A stretch of 16,356 nucleotides of DNA from Clostridiales bacterium (GCA_009774735.1 VSOH01000014.1:1-16356); one strand, 5' to 3'. Counted from the first letter of the stretch, positions 8,673-16,274 are shown. Notes: generated by a model from the sequence alone, not told the origin. Made by a program: numbers and translations.

Positions 8673-9886
8673 CCTTTCTGCGGCATATCTTTAGCCTTAA
8701 CCTTTACCACAGTTACACCCGTATCAGTTGAACTGTTTTCCTGATTGATACTGAACGGAATAGGTGTTGAATCAAGCACATAACCATACGGCGCTTGTAC
8801 CTCTTTGATATAAAAATCACCATAAGGGAGTTTCTCAGGAGTGATTAAATATCCCTCGCTGTTTGTATAGAATGTGTCAATAGTTGTTACTTCGGGATAG
8901 GTGAACTGCATTGAAATTCTGTGGTTATTGCTGTCATAGATTTCAAAGGCAGCACCCTCATAAGCAATCTGCTTTCCTGTTTCGGAATCAAGTTTTACTA
9001 CCTTAAGATAGCTTTCAAAATTAGAGTTGTTGATTAAGAATTTGTATTCTTTCATGTTTGCATTGATAAAGACATCAAAATCCTTAATCTTTTCTCTGCC
9101 TGCCCATCCCTTTGTCTGATGGACTGTATATACACCATATGGCAATAACTTTGTGCTTGCAAAGCCATCCTCATCACAAATAATGGTATCTTTTTCATCC
9201 TTATCAGCATTTACAAAAGAGCCTGCGGATTTAAGATATACTTGAAATTCAGCACCCTGCTCAGGTGTTTCAATCTGTGTACTGCCATCGTCTGTGTGCT
9301 TGATTATCGCAATTTTGCCCTTAATCGGCATTTCAACAACATTGTTTGCAGTTGTGTTGTATTCTACTGTATAGAGTGCAGGGTCAGCACCGACCTTGTA
9401 TATCTCATCGTTAACGAGATAGCCTTCGCTTGACTCAATTTCTCGGATAGTCCAATCGGTATCACAGATATAATACTTTGTTGTGAAAGCTGCGTTATCG
9501 TCAGTGAAATATGTGTCAATAAGCTGTTCACCTTTGTAGATACCGTACTTTGCACCGCTGAGCTTTGCATCACCCTGTGCATTGCCTTTTTCAATATCTG
9601 TCTTAACAACATTCACTCTGAATTTCTTGAGGATATTGTTAAAGGTGAGAGAAGATGTCTGATTTGGCTCAAGAGTAACAGTCTGTCCGTCAGGTGTTAC
9701 ATAACGAATCGGGACATTTGTTTCTTCTACAGAATATACAATCTTCTTGTTATTGCTGTCATAAACAGGAAGTTCCGTTAATCGTGCAATTCCTTCATCG
9801 TTAGTTGTTGCAGTATATGAACTGCCGTCACTGCCTTTGACACTGAAAGTAAAGCCTTTGACGATTTTATCCTCAGAGTTCTTCTC
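8639..9886 (-). pseudogene. SpaA/Cna-B surface protein fragment, truncated at both ends
   Basis: About 415 codons are open from 9886, just after an in-frame TAA (9887-9889), to TAA at 8639. Four prealbumin-like Cna-B/SpaA domains can be read in order: one from SEDKIVKGFTFSV; one from VNVVKTDIEKG with REIESSEGY; one from IAIIKHTDDG with YTVHQTKGW; one from LKVVKLDSETGK with YIKEVQAPYGYVL. The Lys near each domain start and the Glu in the REIE/KEVQ motifs are the residues that form isopeptide bonds in this family; the third domain has Gln there. A signal peptide and sortase or membrane anchor are missing. The last ten residues (MDISLRMAES) come from recombinase DNA read in the wrong frame. A GTG at 9616 could start a shorter protein, but I see no reason to believe it. 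In intact elements such proteins are cell-surface adhesins. Confidence 0.8.
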
Positions 9887-10275
9887 TTATCTGCATTCTC
9901 CTCATTAAAGAGAGGACACTGCCAGCCGTTCCATCTATTGCTTGTGGTATATCCTTCAAAGCAGCCATATCCTGAATCGGTGGTTAACGATGTGGATTTA
10001 CCTACTATTCTTGAACGTCTTTCCATATGCTCTTCTTCAAGCTCCTGTTCGGTCAGTTTTCTGAAACTATCCTCCTGAGGACAGATTCCAAGCGTTCTGC
10101 CGTTATCCCAGCTCATGTGAATTGTACCGAGATCATCAACATAATCGACTGTGCCTCTTGTACTGGGCGGAACAGCCTGTGAATCATTCATTGATATAAG
10201 TTCAATTCTTGTTCCCTTTGGATATCGTTCTTTGTATATCTTTGCTTCTCTTTCAAGTCTTAAAAATTCGTTCAT
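9778..10275 (-). CDS. DUF4314-domain protein with chimeric C-terminus
   Basis: A 165-residue reading frame. Residues about 1-75 carry a DUF4314 domain, a small SH3-like fold common in proteins of Firmicutes integrative elements: YPKGTRIELISM, TRGTVDYVDDLGTIH and WDNGRTLGICP. Next come an acidic linker and a second conserved patch (GYTTSNRWNGWQCPLFNEEN). From about residue 131 the sequence is not native: it is the SpaA gene read in a different frame, so roughly 35 C-terminal residues are an artefact of a deletion join near 9885. The ATG at 10275 has AGAAAGGAAA about 7 nt upstream. The gene lies 121 nt after the DUF6075-type gene and behind that gene's terminator, so it needs its own promoter; I see no convincing one. 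Molecular function is unknown. Confidence 0.7.
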   Translation of the reverse strand: MNEFLRLEREAKIYKERYPKGTRIELISMNDSQAVPPSTRGTVDYVDDLGTIHMSWDNGRTLGICPQEDSFRKLTEQELEEEHMERRSRIVGKSTSLTTDSGYGCFEGYTTSNRWNGWQCPLFNEENADKRRTLRIKSSKALLSVSKAVTAVHILQQLTMKELHD

Positions 10276-10356
10276 TGTAATTTCCTTTCTATAATATTTA
10301 ATAACTTGTAAATTTAATTTCTTTCAATCATATCTGTCACCATTCCTTTCGATATG

Positions 10357-10389
10357 TAAAAAGGACTGATATACAAATTTATCAGTCCT
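10357..10389 (-). terminator. Rho-independent terminator after the DUF6075-type gene
   Basis: On the minus strand a perfect 9-bp stem AGGACTGAT/ATCAGTCCT with a 10-nt loop is followed by TTTTT. It starts 8 nt past the stop codon of the gene at 10397-11068. Confidence 0.85.
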
Positions 10390-10396
10390 GAAAGTT

Positions 10397-11068
10397 TTAA
10401 TCACAATCTAATATTCCGATCCCGAATCTGCGGATTGCAACAGCGTTACAAATAAGCGCAAACACTTTGTTCGGTATGATATCGTCATCTGTTAAGTCAC
10501 ACATTGAAATATGTTCAGTGCCGAGATACAAATCTTTGGCAGCACAATAGAGTGCATAGGATTCGGGCGTAGACTTTTTCAATCTGATTTTGTCAAACAA
10601 GACTTCTTTCATACCGACATTCATACAAACCTGTTTCCACAAAAAAATATCAGCGGTCAATAAGTAGACTGCTGACATAAGTGTGTTATTTATTTTGTAC
10701 TTGCTTTCGATAGTTTTATAAAAGAGGTCTTTATGTTTATCATTTCTGAATTTTACATTCATTGTTTTACTCTCCCTTACATAATGATTTATTCGGCCCT
10801 TTAATTTTTTATTGTTTATATCGATAAAAGCAACATGAAGTATCTCGTCAAAAGAGCAAGCACCGCAATCTATTCGTTCCTGAATATACGGGCAAACTTT
10901 TTGACTGCATCCATACTTCTTTTTCCAATGCAGACAATTTACACAATTGCAATCTCCTTTCGTGTAATGATATGAACTGCAATATTTTCCACCGCCTCTC
11001 TTGGTCGGATATTTCGGCAGTTGCATAAACTTTTCAAGTCCACGAAGTTTTCCGTCTGTAAAAAACAT
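10397..11068 (-). CDS. Cys-rich N-terminal region plus DUF6075-type domain, mobile-element protein
   Basis: A 223-residue protein. The first 75 residues contain about nine cysteines in clusters (YCSSYH, CNCVNCLHW, GCSQKVCPY, DCGACSF), probably a metal-binding module. From about residue 105 it resembles DUF6075 domains of Firmicutes integrative elements: VKFRNDKHKDLFY, MSAVYLLTADIFLWK, SYALYCAAKDLYLG and ICNAVAIRRFGIG. The ATG at 11068 follows AAAGGAG with 5 nt spacing. The gene appears intact, in contrast to the rest of the element. Only 27 nt separate its start from the T-run of an upstream hairpin, leaving no room for a normal promoter between them, so expression must come through that hairpin or has been lost. 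Molecular function is not known. Confidence 0.75.
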   Translation of the reverse strand: MFFTDGKLRGLEKFMQLPKYPTKRGGGKYCSSYHYTKGDCNCVNCLHWKKKYGCSQKVCPYIQERIDCGACSFDEILHVAFIDINNKKLKGRINHYVRESKTMNVKFRNDKHKDLFYKTIESKYKINNTLMSAVYLLTADIFLWKQVCMNVGMKEVLFDKIRLKKSTPESYALYCAAKDLYLGTEHISMCDLTDDDIIPNKVFALICNAVAIRRFGIGILDCD

Positions 11069-11097
11069 CTTTTCTCCTTTCTGTTGTTTTTTGAAAT

Positions 11098-11135
11098 AAA
11101 AAAAGGATTAGCAATATCTGATATTACTAATCCTT
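11098..11135 (-). terminator. Strong orphan hairpin with T-run upstream of the DUF6075-type gene
   Basis: On the minus strand a 15-bp stem (AAGGATTAGTAATAT pairing with ATATTGCTAATCCTT, one T-G wobble, 3-nt loop) is followed by seven T. No gene is visible between it and the tRNA terminator at 11240. It may be the terminator of a deleted gene, of a small unrecognised transcript from the 11136-11239 gap, or a leader hairpin controlling the next gene. Confidence 0.75.
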
Positions 11136-11239
11136 AATTACTGAATTATTAAATTTTAAGGTTCAAATCCTTACGCTTGGTAAAAATACGCCAAATACAT
11201 CTATGAAATTGAATGTTAGAATTTCGCCTCTTAATATGC

Positions 11240-11265
11240 AAAAAACCCCGATATAATCGGGGTTT
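11240..11265 (-). terminator. Terminator of tRNA-Ser (and perhaps of purF read-through)
   Basis: A perfect 10-bp stem AAACCCCGAT/ATCGGGGTTT with a 3-nt loop (11243-11265) is followed on the minus strand by a T-run (six T in all with the stem end). It lies 32 nt past the 3' end of the tRNA. Confidence 0.85.
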
Positions 11266-11297
11266 CACGGACTGACATCTATTTTGTAGTCCTAATA

Positions 11298-11390
11298 TGG
11301 CGCAGATGTGGGGATTCGAACCCCAGAGTACTCGTTGAAGCACTACACGATTTCCAATCGTGCTCCTTCGGCCAGCTCGGACACATCTGC
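11298..11390 (-). tRNA. tRNA-Ser (anticodon GGA)
   Basis: A 93-nt tRNA with encoded CCA. The acceptor stem GCAGATG pairs with CATCTGC, followed by discriminator G and CCA. The D arm contains GAGCTGGCC. The anticodon stem CACGA/TCGTG encloses loop TTGGAAA with anticodon GGA (complement of 11353-11355). A long class II variable arm is present (AGTGCTT/GAGTACT with two wobbles), and the T arm is TGGGG, TTCGAAT, CCCCA. The long variable arm and anticodon both identify serine. It reads UCC and UCU codons. Confidence 0.97.
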
Positions 11391-11404
11391 ATATTGCGTT
11401 TGTT

Positions 11405-11433
11405 ATTATACATTACAAACGCATAAATTGCAA
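11405..11433 (-). promoter_or_regulatory. Promoter of tRNA-Ser, with inverted repeat around the -10 box
   Basis: On the minus strand TTGCAA (11428-11433) and a perfect TATAAT (complement of 11405-11410) are 17 nt apart, placing transcription start near 11398, about 8 nt before the mature tRNA. An 8-bp inverted repeat, GCGTTTGT 11396-11403 and ACAAACGC 11415-11422, brackets the -10 box. Confidence 0.8.
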
Positions 11434-11447
11434 GTAATTTTTTGTTT

Positions 11448-12899
11448 TCAGTCAAGCACCTGATAATAGGGTGAAAAACGGTTAAGCTTTTCCTCAAACT
11501 TATCCTTTGGCTGTTCTTTCGGAACTTCAACAGGATATGAGCCTGTAAAGCATCCGTCGCAAAAGCCGCAGCAGGAATTTTCTGCAAGCTTTTTTGTTGC
11601 TCCAACAGAAAGATACCCGAGCGTGTCAACACCGATTTCCTTTGCAATTTCATCAACAGTATCAAATTTGCAGGCAATCAGATTTTCCTGTGAATCAACA
11701 TCAGTTCCGAAAAAGCATGGATATTTAAAAGGCGGTGAGGACACACGCATATGCACCTCTTTCGCACCGGCTTCACGGAGAAGTTCAACAATCCTTGCAC
11801 AGGTTGTTCCTCTTACGATAGAATCATCTATCATAATAACACGCTTCCCTTTAATGTTTTCCTTAACAACATTAAGCTTAATTCTTACCGCATCCTCACG
11901 CTGGTTTTGATTTGGCTGAATAAAGCTTCTGCCGATATACCTGTTTTTAACAAAGCCGACACCATACGGGATTTTGCTTTCCTGTGCATAACCAAGTGCC
12001 GCATCAAGTCCACTGTCCGGAACACCGATAACGATATCGGCATCAACAGGATGCTCCTGCGCAAGATACCTGCCTGCCCTCATCCTTGCGTGCTGCACAG
12101 ACGAGCCTTCAATCACACTGTCCGGACGAGCAAAATAAATATATTCAAAAACACAGATATTCCCCTTACTGCCACAGTGATGCTTAAGTGATTTCACACC
12201 CTCTGCATCTATAACCACTATTTCACCGGGCTCAACATCCCGTACAAATTCTGCACCGACACTGTCGATTGCACAGCTTTCAGAGGAAACAATCCATGCA
12301 CCATCGGCGGTTCTGCCAAGGCAAAGGGGTCTGAAGCCATCAGGATCCCTGAATGCAATCAGCTTTGTAGCAGTCATCACCACACAGGAATAGGCACCCT
12401 TAAGGGTATTCATAACCTTTTCAACTGCTTCCTCGGTACTCTTACTTGTCAAACGCTCAGCAACGATTGAATAAGCAATTGACTCGGTATCCGATGTTCC
12501 GTGAAAAATTCCGCCCTTCAGCTCAAATTGTTTTCGCAAATCAGGTGCATTAACCAGATTGCCGTTGTGAGCGACAGCAAGATTGCCCTTAATATGACGT
12601 ATAACAAGCGGTTGAATATTATTAACATTTTTGCCGCCTGTTGTTGAATAACGAACATGACCGATTGCCATATTTCCCATACCGAGATGTTCCATTTTAT
12701 CATTTGTGAAAACCTCATGCACCAATCCATCGCCTCTGTGATGCCTGAACACACCATCATCATTAATAGCTATTCCACAGCTCTCCTGCCCTCTGTGCTG
12801 TAAGGCATAAAGTCCAAGATAAACAGACTGTGCTGCATAGGTTGTTTTATTTTCAAATATACCGAATACACCGCATTCCTCGTGCAAATTGTTGAACAT
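11448..12899 (-). CDS. purF: Amidophosphoribosyltransferase PurF
   Basis: A 483-residue cytoplasmic enzyme that makes 5-phosphoribosylamine from PRPP and glutamine, the first committed step of purine synthesis. The N-terminal half is a class II glutaminase: an eight-residue propeptide (MFNNLHEE) is expected to be removed to expose C9 in CGVFGIF, followed by LQHRGQES, HVRYSTTGG, AHNGNLVN and GTSDTE. The C-terminal half is a phosphoribosyltransferase with PRPP loop VIMIDDSIVRGTT. Cysteines in GNICVFEY, YPCFFGTD and FCDGCFTG match the four 4Fe-4S ligands of the Bacillus subtilis type, so it should carry that cluster. Length is normal. AGGAG lies 7 nt before the ATG, and the start is 21 nt after the GXGXG gene, so purF is probably the last gene of the glutamate synthase operon. 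No terminator is visible before the tRNA. Confidence 0.97.
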   Translation of the reverse strand: MFNNLHEECGVFGIFENKTTYAAQSVYLGLYALQHRGQESCGIAINDDGVFRHHRGDGLVHEVFTNDKMEHLGMGNMAIGHVRYSTTGGKNVNNIQPLVIRHIKGNLAVAHNGNLVNAPDLRKQFELKGGIFHGTSDTESIAYSIVAERLTSKSTEEAVEKVMNTLKGAYSCVVMTATKLIAFRDPDGFRPLCLGRTADGAWIVSSESCAIDSVGAEFVRDVEPGEIVVIDAEGVKSLKHHCGSKGNICVFEYIYFARPDSVIEGSSVQHARMRAGRYLAQEHPVDADIVIGVPDSGLDAALGYAQESKIPYGVGFVKNRYIGRSFIQPNQNQREDAVRIKLNVVKENIKGKRVIMIDDSIVRGTTCARIVELLREAGAKEVHMRVSSPPFKYPCFFGTDVDSQENLIACKFDTVDEIAKEIGVDTLGYLSVGATKKLAENSCCGFCDGCFTGSYPVEVPKEQPKDKFEEKLNRFSPYYQVLD

Positions 12900-12920
12900 A
12901 TTATTCTCCTGCTATTTTAT

Positions 12921-13655
12921 TTAATTTGAAATATAAAGATCAGCATATGGTCTTGAGGTAGCAGGCACAAGCTTTTTAAACGGCTTTGACATTATCTTGG
13001 CTCTGTCCTCACCAAAGTATTTACAATATTTTTTAACATAGCCTGCAAGCTCTTTTTCATCCTGCTTATCAAGACCGACAACCTTAATATTAGAGCTTAA
13101 ATTATCCTTTGGAAAGCTGCCTCTAACGAATATTTTACCTCCGTGCATACCTGAGGCACAGTGTGTACCAAAGAGCTTTTCGCCCCTTTTCATATCAAGA
13201 CCAAGGAGAACAATAGTACCCCCTGCCATATATTCACCAAGAAATGAGCCGGCATTTTTGCCGATAACAAGAACAGGCCGCATCTCTCTGAATTCCTTCA
13301 TATGAATACCGCCGCGGCAGGCAACATTGTCACGTATATAAATCTGACCGTCACGCATACCGTATCCCATTGCATCACCGGAATGACCATGAACAATTAT
13401 CTCACCGCCATTCATAGTGTTGCCCACTGCATCCTGACAATTTCCGAAAACCTCTACCGTACCTCCGTTAAGATAGCAAGCCATATCATTACCCGGAGTT
13501 CCGTAAACCTCTATTTTTTTACCCTTATCAAGAGCACAGCCGATATAACGCTGCCCGTTGACATCCTTAACCGTCACTTTATTCTTTGATGACAGTTCTT
13601 CTTTTATCTTATCATTTACCTGCTCATAGCGTGTAAGACCTGCTTCAATAATCAT
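12921..13655 (-). CDS. Glutamate synthase GXGXG subunit (archaeal-type GltB3)
   Basis: A 244-residue protein forming the C-terminal beta-helix domain of glutamate synthase, here as a separate subunit. Gly-rich repeats typical of the fold recur through about residues 55-190: GTPGNDMACYLNGG, VFGNCQDAVGNTMNGG, VHGHSGDAMGYGMRDG, GGIHMKEF and GKNAGSFLGEYMAGG. In the complete enzyme this domain is structural, next to the FMN domain. The frame opens at an ATG at 13703 overlapping the upstream gene by 35 nt, but GGGGAG (complement of 13663-13668) is placed 7 nt ahead of the ATG at 13655, which is 13 nt after the upstream stop. The protein then begins MIIEAGLTRYEQVN, so I prefer this start. It is co-transcribed with the other two subunit genes. 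Confidence 0.92.
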   Translation of the reverse strand: MIIEAGLTRYEQVNDKIKEELSSKNKVTVKDVNGQRYIGCALDKGKKIEVYGTPGNDMACYLNGGTVEVFGNCQDAVGNTMNGGEIIVHGHSGDAMGYGMRDGQIYIRDNVACRGGIHMKEFREMRPVLVIGKNAGSFLGEYMAGGTIVLLGLDMKRGEKLFGTHCASGMHGGKIFVRGSFPKDNLSSNIKVVGLDKQDEKELAGYVKKYCKYFGEDRAKIMSKPFKKLVPATSRPYADLYISN

Positions 13656-13668
13656 ATCTGCACTCCCC

Positions 13669-15171
13669 CTATTCACCTGCATGCTTGATGCCGAGTATTT
13701 CAAGTTCTTTTTCGCTCAATCCGATACCTCTGAGCATCAAACGGTTACCTCTTAACGAGTCAACCGAGTTAATACCCATACCGCCCATAATTTCTTTAAT
13801 TTCATGATTCCATGCATTAATAAGGTTAACCACTCTTTTATATGCAGTTTCAGGGTTTAATCTTTTAGTCAGCTCAGGATGCTGAGTTGCAATACCCCAG
13901 TTACATTTGCCGGTGTTGCAGGTCTGGCACATATGACAGCCCATTGCAATAAGTGCAGCGGATGCAACATAACAGGCATCTGCACCAAGTGCAATAGCTT
14001 TAACAACATCGGCAGAACAGCGGAATGAGCCTGCTGCCACAAGTGATACACTTGAACGAATACCTTCATCACGCAGTCTTTGATCAGCAGCGGCAAGTGC
14101 CAACTCAATCGGAATACCGACATTGTCCCTTATACGTGTGGGAGCAGCACCTGTTCCTCCCCTGAAGCCGTCAATAACAACAATATCTGCACCTGCTCTT
14201 GCACAGCCCGATGCAATAGCAGCAACATTGTGAACAGCGGCAATTTTGACTGATACAGGCTTTTTGCCGTCAGTTGCCTGTTTTAGCGACCAGATTAACT
14301 GACGCAAATCCTCAATAGAATAAATATCGTGATGTGGTGCAGGTGAGATTGCATCCGAGCCCTCAGGTATCATACGAGCGTTAGAAACCTCAACATTAAC
14401 CTTTTCACCGGGAAGATGCCCGCCGATGCCGGGCTTGGCTCCCTGACCTATTTTTATTTCAATAAACTTTGAATTATTGAGATAATCCTTATGCACACCA
14501 AATCTGCCTGAAGCAACCTGTACGACAGCACAGTCACAATAGTCAGCAAGCTCCGGATGAAGACCGCCCTCACCTGTATTAAACAGTGTTCCAAGTTCTT
14601 TCGCTGCCATTGCCAGTGATTTTTGTGCATTCATTGAAATGGATCCAAAGCTCATTGCAGAGAATATGATTGGTGTTTCAAGCATAACCTGCGGCGGCAT
14701 TTCAACAGTTGATTTTCCTTTTTTCTCAACCTTCAGCATTTCGGGCTTTCTGCCAAGTATCGTACGGATTTCCATCGGTTCACGCAATGGGTCAATTGAT
14801 GGATTTGTAACCTGTGAGGCATTAAGCAGAATTTTATCCCAGTAAATAGGATAAGGCTTCGGATTACCCATCGCAGAAAGCAAAACCGAGCCTGACTCAG
14901 CCTGACGGCAGATTTCCTGCTGATACTGAGGTGTCCAATTCGCATTTTCACGATAATCACAAACATATTTTTCAATTCTGAGTGCACCTGTCGGACAAAG
15001 GTCAACACAACGGTGACAGGCAACACAGTTATTGGAATTGCTTAAAACACTTTTATTCTCTTCTTTAAAAAAGTGGCATTCGTTTGAGCATTGGCGGACA
15101 CATAGACCACAATTTATGCAAAGCTCTCTGTCACGGATAATTGTAAATCTTCTGGGAATATAATTTATCAT
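13669..15171 (-). CDS. gltB: Glutamate synthase FMN-binding subunit with N-terminal ferredoxin domain (archaeal-type GltB2)
   Basis: A 500-residue catalytic subunit that turns 2-oxoglutarate plus ammonia (delivered by the amidotransferase subunit) into glutamate. Residues about 10-65 form a two-cluster 4Fe-4S ferredoxin domain (C18, C21, C24, C28 and C49, C52, C55, C59) that should bring in electrons. The FMN-binding glutamate synthase domain follows: SAMSFGSIS, NTGEGGLHPE, KIGQGAKPGIGGHLPG, SPAPHHDIYSIEDL, VIDGFRGGTGAAPT. A Cys cluster CHMCQTCNTGKC near residues 410-423 matches the 3Fe-4S site of glutamate synthases. The start ATG overlaps the stop of the upstream gene by 1 nt (TGATG), implying translational coupling. 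The built-in ferredoxin domain marks the archaeal/Thermotogales/Clostridia type. The true electron donor cannot be told from sequence. Confidence 0.95.
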   Translation of the reverse strand: MINYIPRRFTIIRDRELCINCGLCVRQCSNECHFFKEENKSVLSNSNNCVACHRCVDLCPTGALRIEKYVCDYRENANWTPQYQQEICRQAESGSVLLSAMGNPKPYPIYWDKILLNASQVTNPSIDPLREPMEIRTILGRKPEMLKVEKKGKSTVEMPPQVMLETPIIFSAMSFGSISMNAQKSLAMAAKELGTLFNTGEGGLHPELADYCDCAVVQVASGRFGVHKDYLNNSKFIEIKIGQGAKPGIGGHLPGEKVNVEVSNARMIPEGSDAISPAPHHDIYSIEDLRQLIWSLKQATDGKKPVSVKIAAVHNVAAIASGCARAGADIVVIDGFRGGTGAAPTRIRDNVGIPIELALAAADQRLRDEGIRSSVSLVAAGSFRCSADVVKAIALGADACYVASAALIAMGCHMCQTCNTGKCNWGIATQHPELTKRLNPETAYKRVVNLINAWNHEIKEIMGGMGINSVDSLRGNRLMLRGIGLSEKELEILGIKHAGE

Positions 15172-16274
15172 CAGTCATCAGCCTCCTCATCATCAATCTC
15201 AAGGGGAATAAATACAGGCTCTGCACCTGATACTGACCAGACTTTTTCGGGATCAGGGCAAATGATACGTATAGCTGACTCCTCAGATGCAAAATACGCT
15301 CTGTCACCCTTTGTTGCCGCCGTTAATGAACGAAGCTTTAATCTGTCATTTATAGCGAGAAGTCCCTTGTTTGAACCGAGAATTACAGAAAACGGACCAT
15401 TAACAAGAGCCCCGCTGTAAATCGCTCTGAGATTCGTAAAGTACTCTTTCTTATCTGCATCCATTCTGTCAATCTCACACCATTCAGGAGCAGTGAGCAC
15501 ATCGGCTGCAACCTCAATCGGCAGCTTGTGGTGACGGAGAAGATGATCAAACAAATATGTAATAACCTCGGTATCAGTCTGCATAGTGCATATATAGCCG
15601 AACTGCTCAATATATCTGCGGTTAGCGTCATATGAAGAAATTTCACCATTATGAACAATGGACCAATCAAGAATATTAAAGGGATGCGAGCCGCCCCACC
15701 AGCCCGGTGTGTTGGTCGGGAAACGACCGTGAGCAGTCCATATATAAGCCTCATACTGATCAAGCATATAGAACTCACCAACATCCTCAGGGTAACCAAC
15801 AGCTTTAAAACAGCCCATATTTTTACCTGACGAAAAAATATAAGCACCTTCAATAGCATTGTTAACCTTGGTCACACACTGTGCTACATATTCCTGCTCA
15901 TCAAGTCTTGCATCCTTCATTCGAACTCTGTTGGCTTTACCAAAGTAACGCCAAATATCCGGTCCTTTTTCAATGCTTACAACCTGCTTTGTAGGTATCC
16001 GCTCTGCAACATCAATATTAAAATGCCTGAACAAAAACTCCTCACACTGTTTTTTTGCCTCGGCAGTATCATAAAAAACGTGAACAGCGTATTCATCCTT
16101 GTGTTCAGGATAAATTCCGTATGCAGCAAATCCGCCGCCAAGACCGTTTGAACGGTCATGCATAAGGGCAATTGATTTTATAATTTCAGAGCCGTTAATC
16201 CGCTTGCCCTTTCTGTCTATAATCGCAGCGATAGCACAGCCTGCAGGAATTCTGATTTCTCCCTCTTTGAGCAT
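15171..16274 (-). CDS. Class II glutamine amidotransferase subunit of glutamate synthase (archaeal-type GltB1)
   Basis: A 367-residue Ntn-type glutaminase that should release ammonia from glutamine for the FMN subunit. The nucleophile is C13 in PAGCAIAAI, so a 12-residue propeptide has to be removed to free the cysteine amine. Other class II motifs are in order: HDRSNGLGGGFAAYG, AHGRFPTNTPGWWGG with HPFN, SIVHNGEISSYD, MQTDTEVITYLFDHL and FASEESAIR. Length is right for the split family and far shorter than a one-piece GltB. AAGGAG lies 7 nt before the ATG at 16274. It is the first gene of the operon, with a promoter just upstream, and overlaps the next gene by 1 nt. The acidic tail (EIDDEEADD) is unremarkable. 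A stand-alone amidotransferase is unlikely given the neighbours. Confidence 0.94.
   Translation of the reverse strand: MLKEGEIRIPAGCAIAAIIDRKGKRINGSEIIKSIALMHDRSNGLGGGFAAYGIYPEHKDEYAVHVFYDTAEAKKQCEEFLFRHFNIDVAERIPTKQVVSIEKGPDIWRYFGKANRVRMKDARLDEQEYVAQCVTKVNNAIEGAYIFSSGKNMGCFKAVGYPEDVGEFYMLDQYEAYIWTAHGRFPTNTPGWWGGSHPFNILDWSIVHNGEISSYDANRRYIEQFGYICTMQTDTEVITYLFDHLLRHHKLPIEVAADVLTAPEWCEIDRMDADKKEYFTNLRAIYSGALVNGPFSVILGSNKGLLAINDRLKLRSLTAATKGDRAYFASEESAIRIICPDPEKVWSVSGAEPVFIPLEIDDEEADD

Larger units (their letters stand above)
6222..11135 (-). mobile_element. Decayed integrative element remnant
   Basis: All genes in this stretch lie on the minus strand and belong to families typical of Firmicutes integrative and conjugative elements: two tandem serine recombinases, a SpaA/Cna-B surface protein piece, a DUF4314 protein and a Cys-rich DUF6075-type protein. 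No conjugation gene, relaxase or replication gene remains. Two chimeric joins and one frameshift indicate decay. The ends are set by the restored recombinase stop and the outermost hairpin. I found no direct repeat marking attachment sites, so the limits are approximate. Confidence 0.6.

Noticed and set aside
11157..11180. Possible second tRNA (T-arm-like stem-loop with TTCAAAT)
   Set aside because: No matching acceptor 5' half, D arm or anticodon arm is present upstream; the region there is occupied by the terminator hairpin.
11298..11400. tRNA-Ser 3' end as an attachment site with a second copy elsewhere
   Set aside because: I looked for the tRNA 3' sequence (GGGGTTCGAATCCCC and CATCTGCGCCA) near the element's left end and elsewhere in the window and saw no second copy.
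11279..11677. Open frame across tRNA-Ser and the 3' end of purF
   Set aside because: It overlaps a clear tRNA and a clear purF in another frame and has no family resemblance.
15383..15859. 158-codon frame inside the amidotransferase subunit gene
   Set aside because: Shadow of a well-supported gene; composition is Leu/Ile-rich as expected for an off-frame read.
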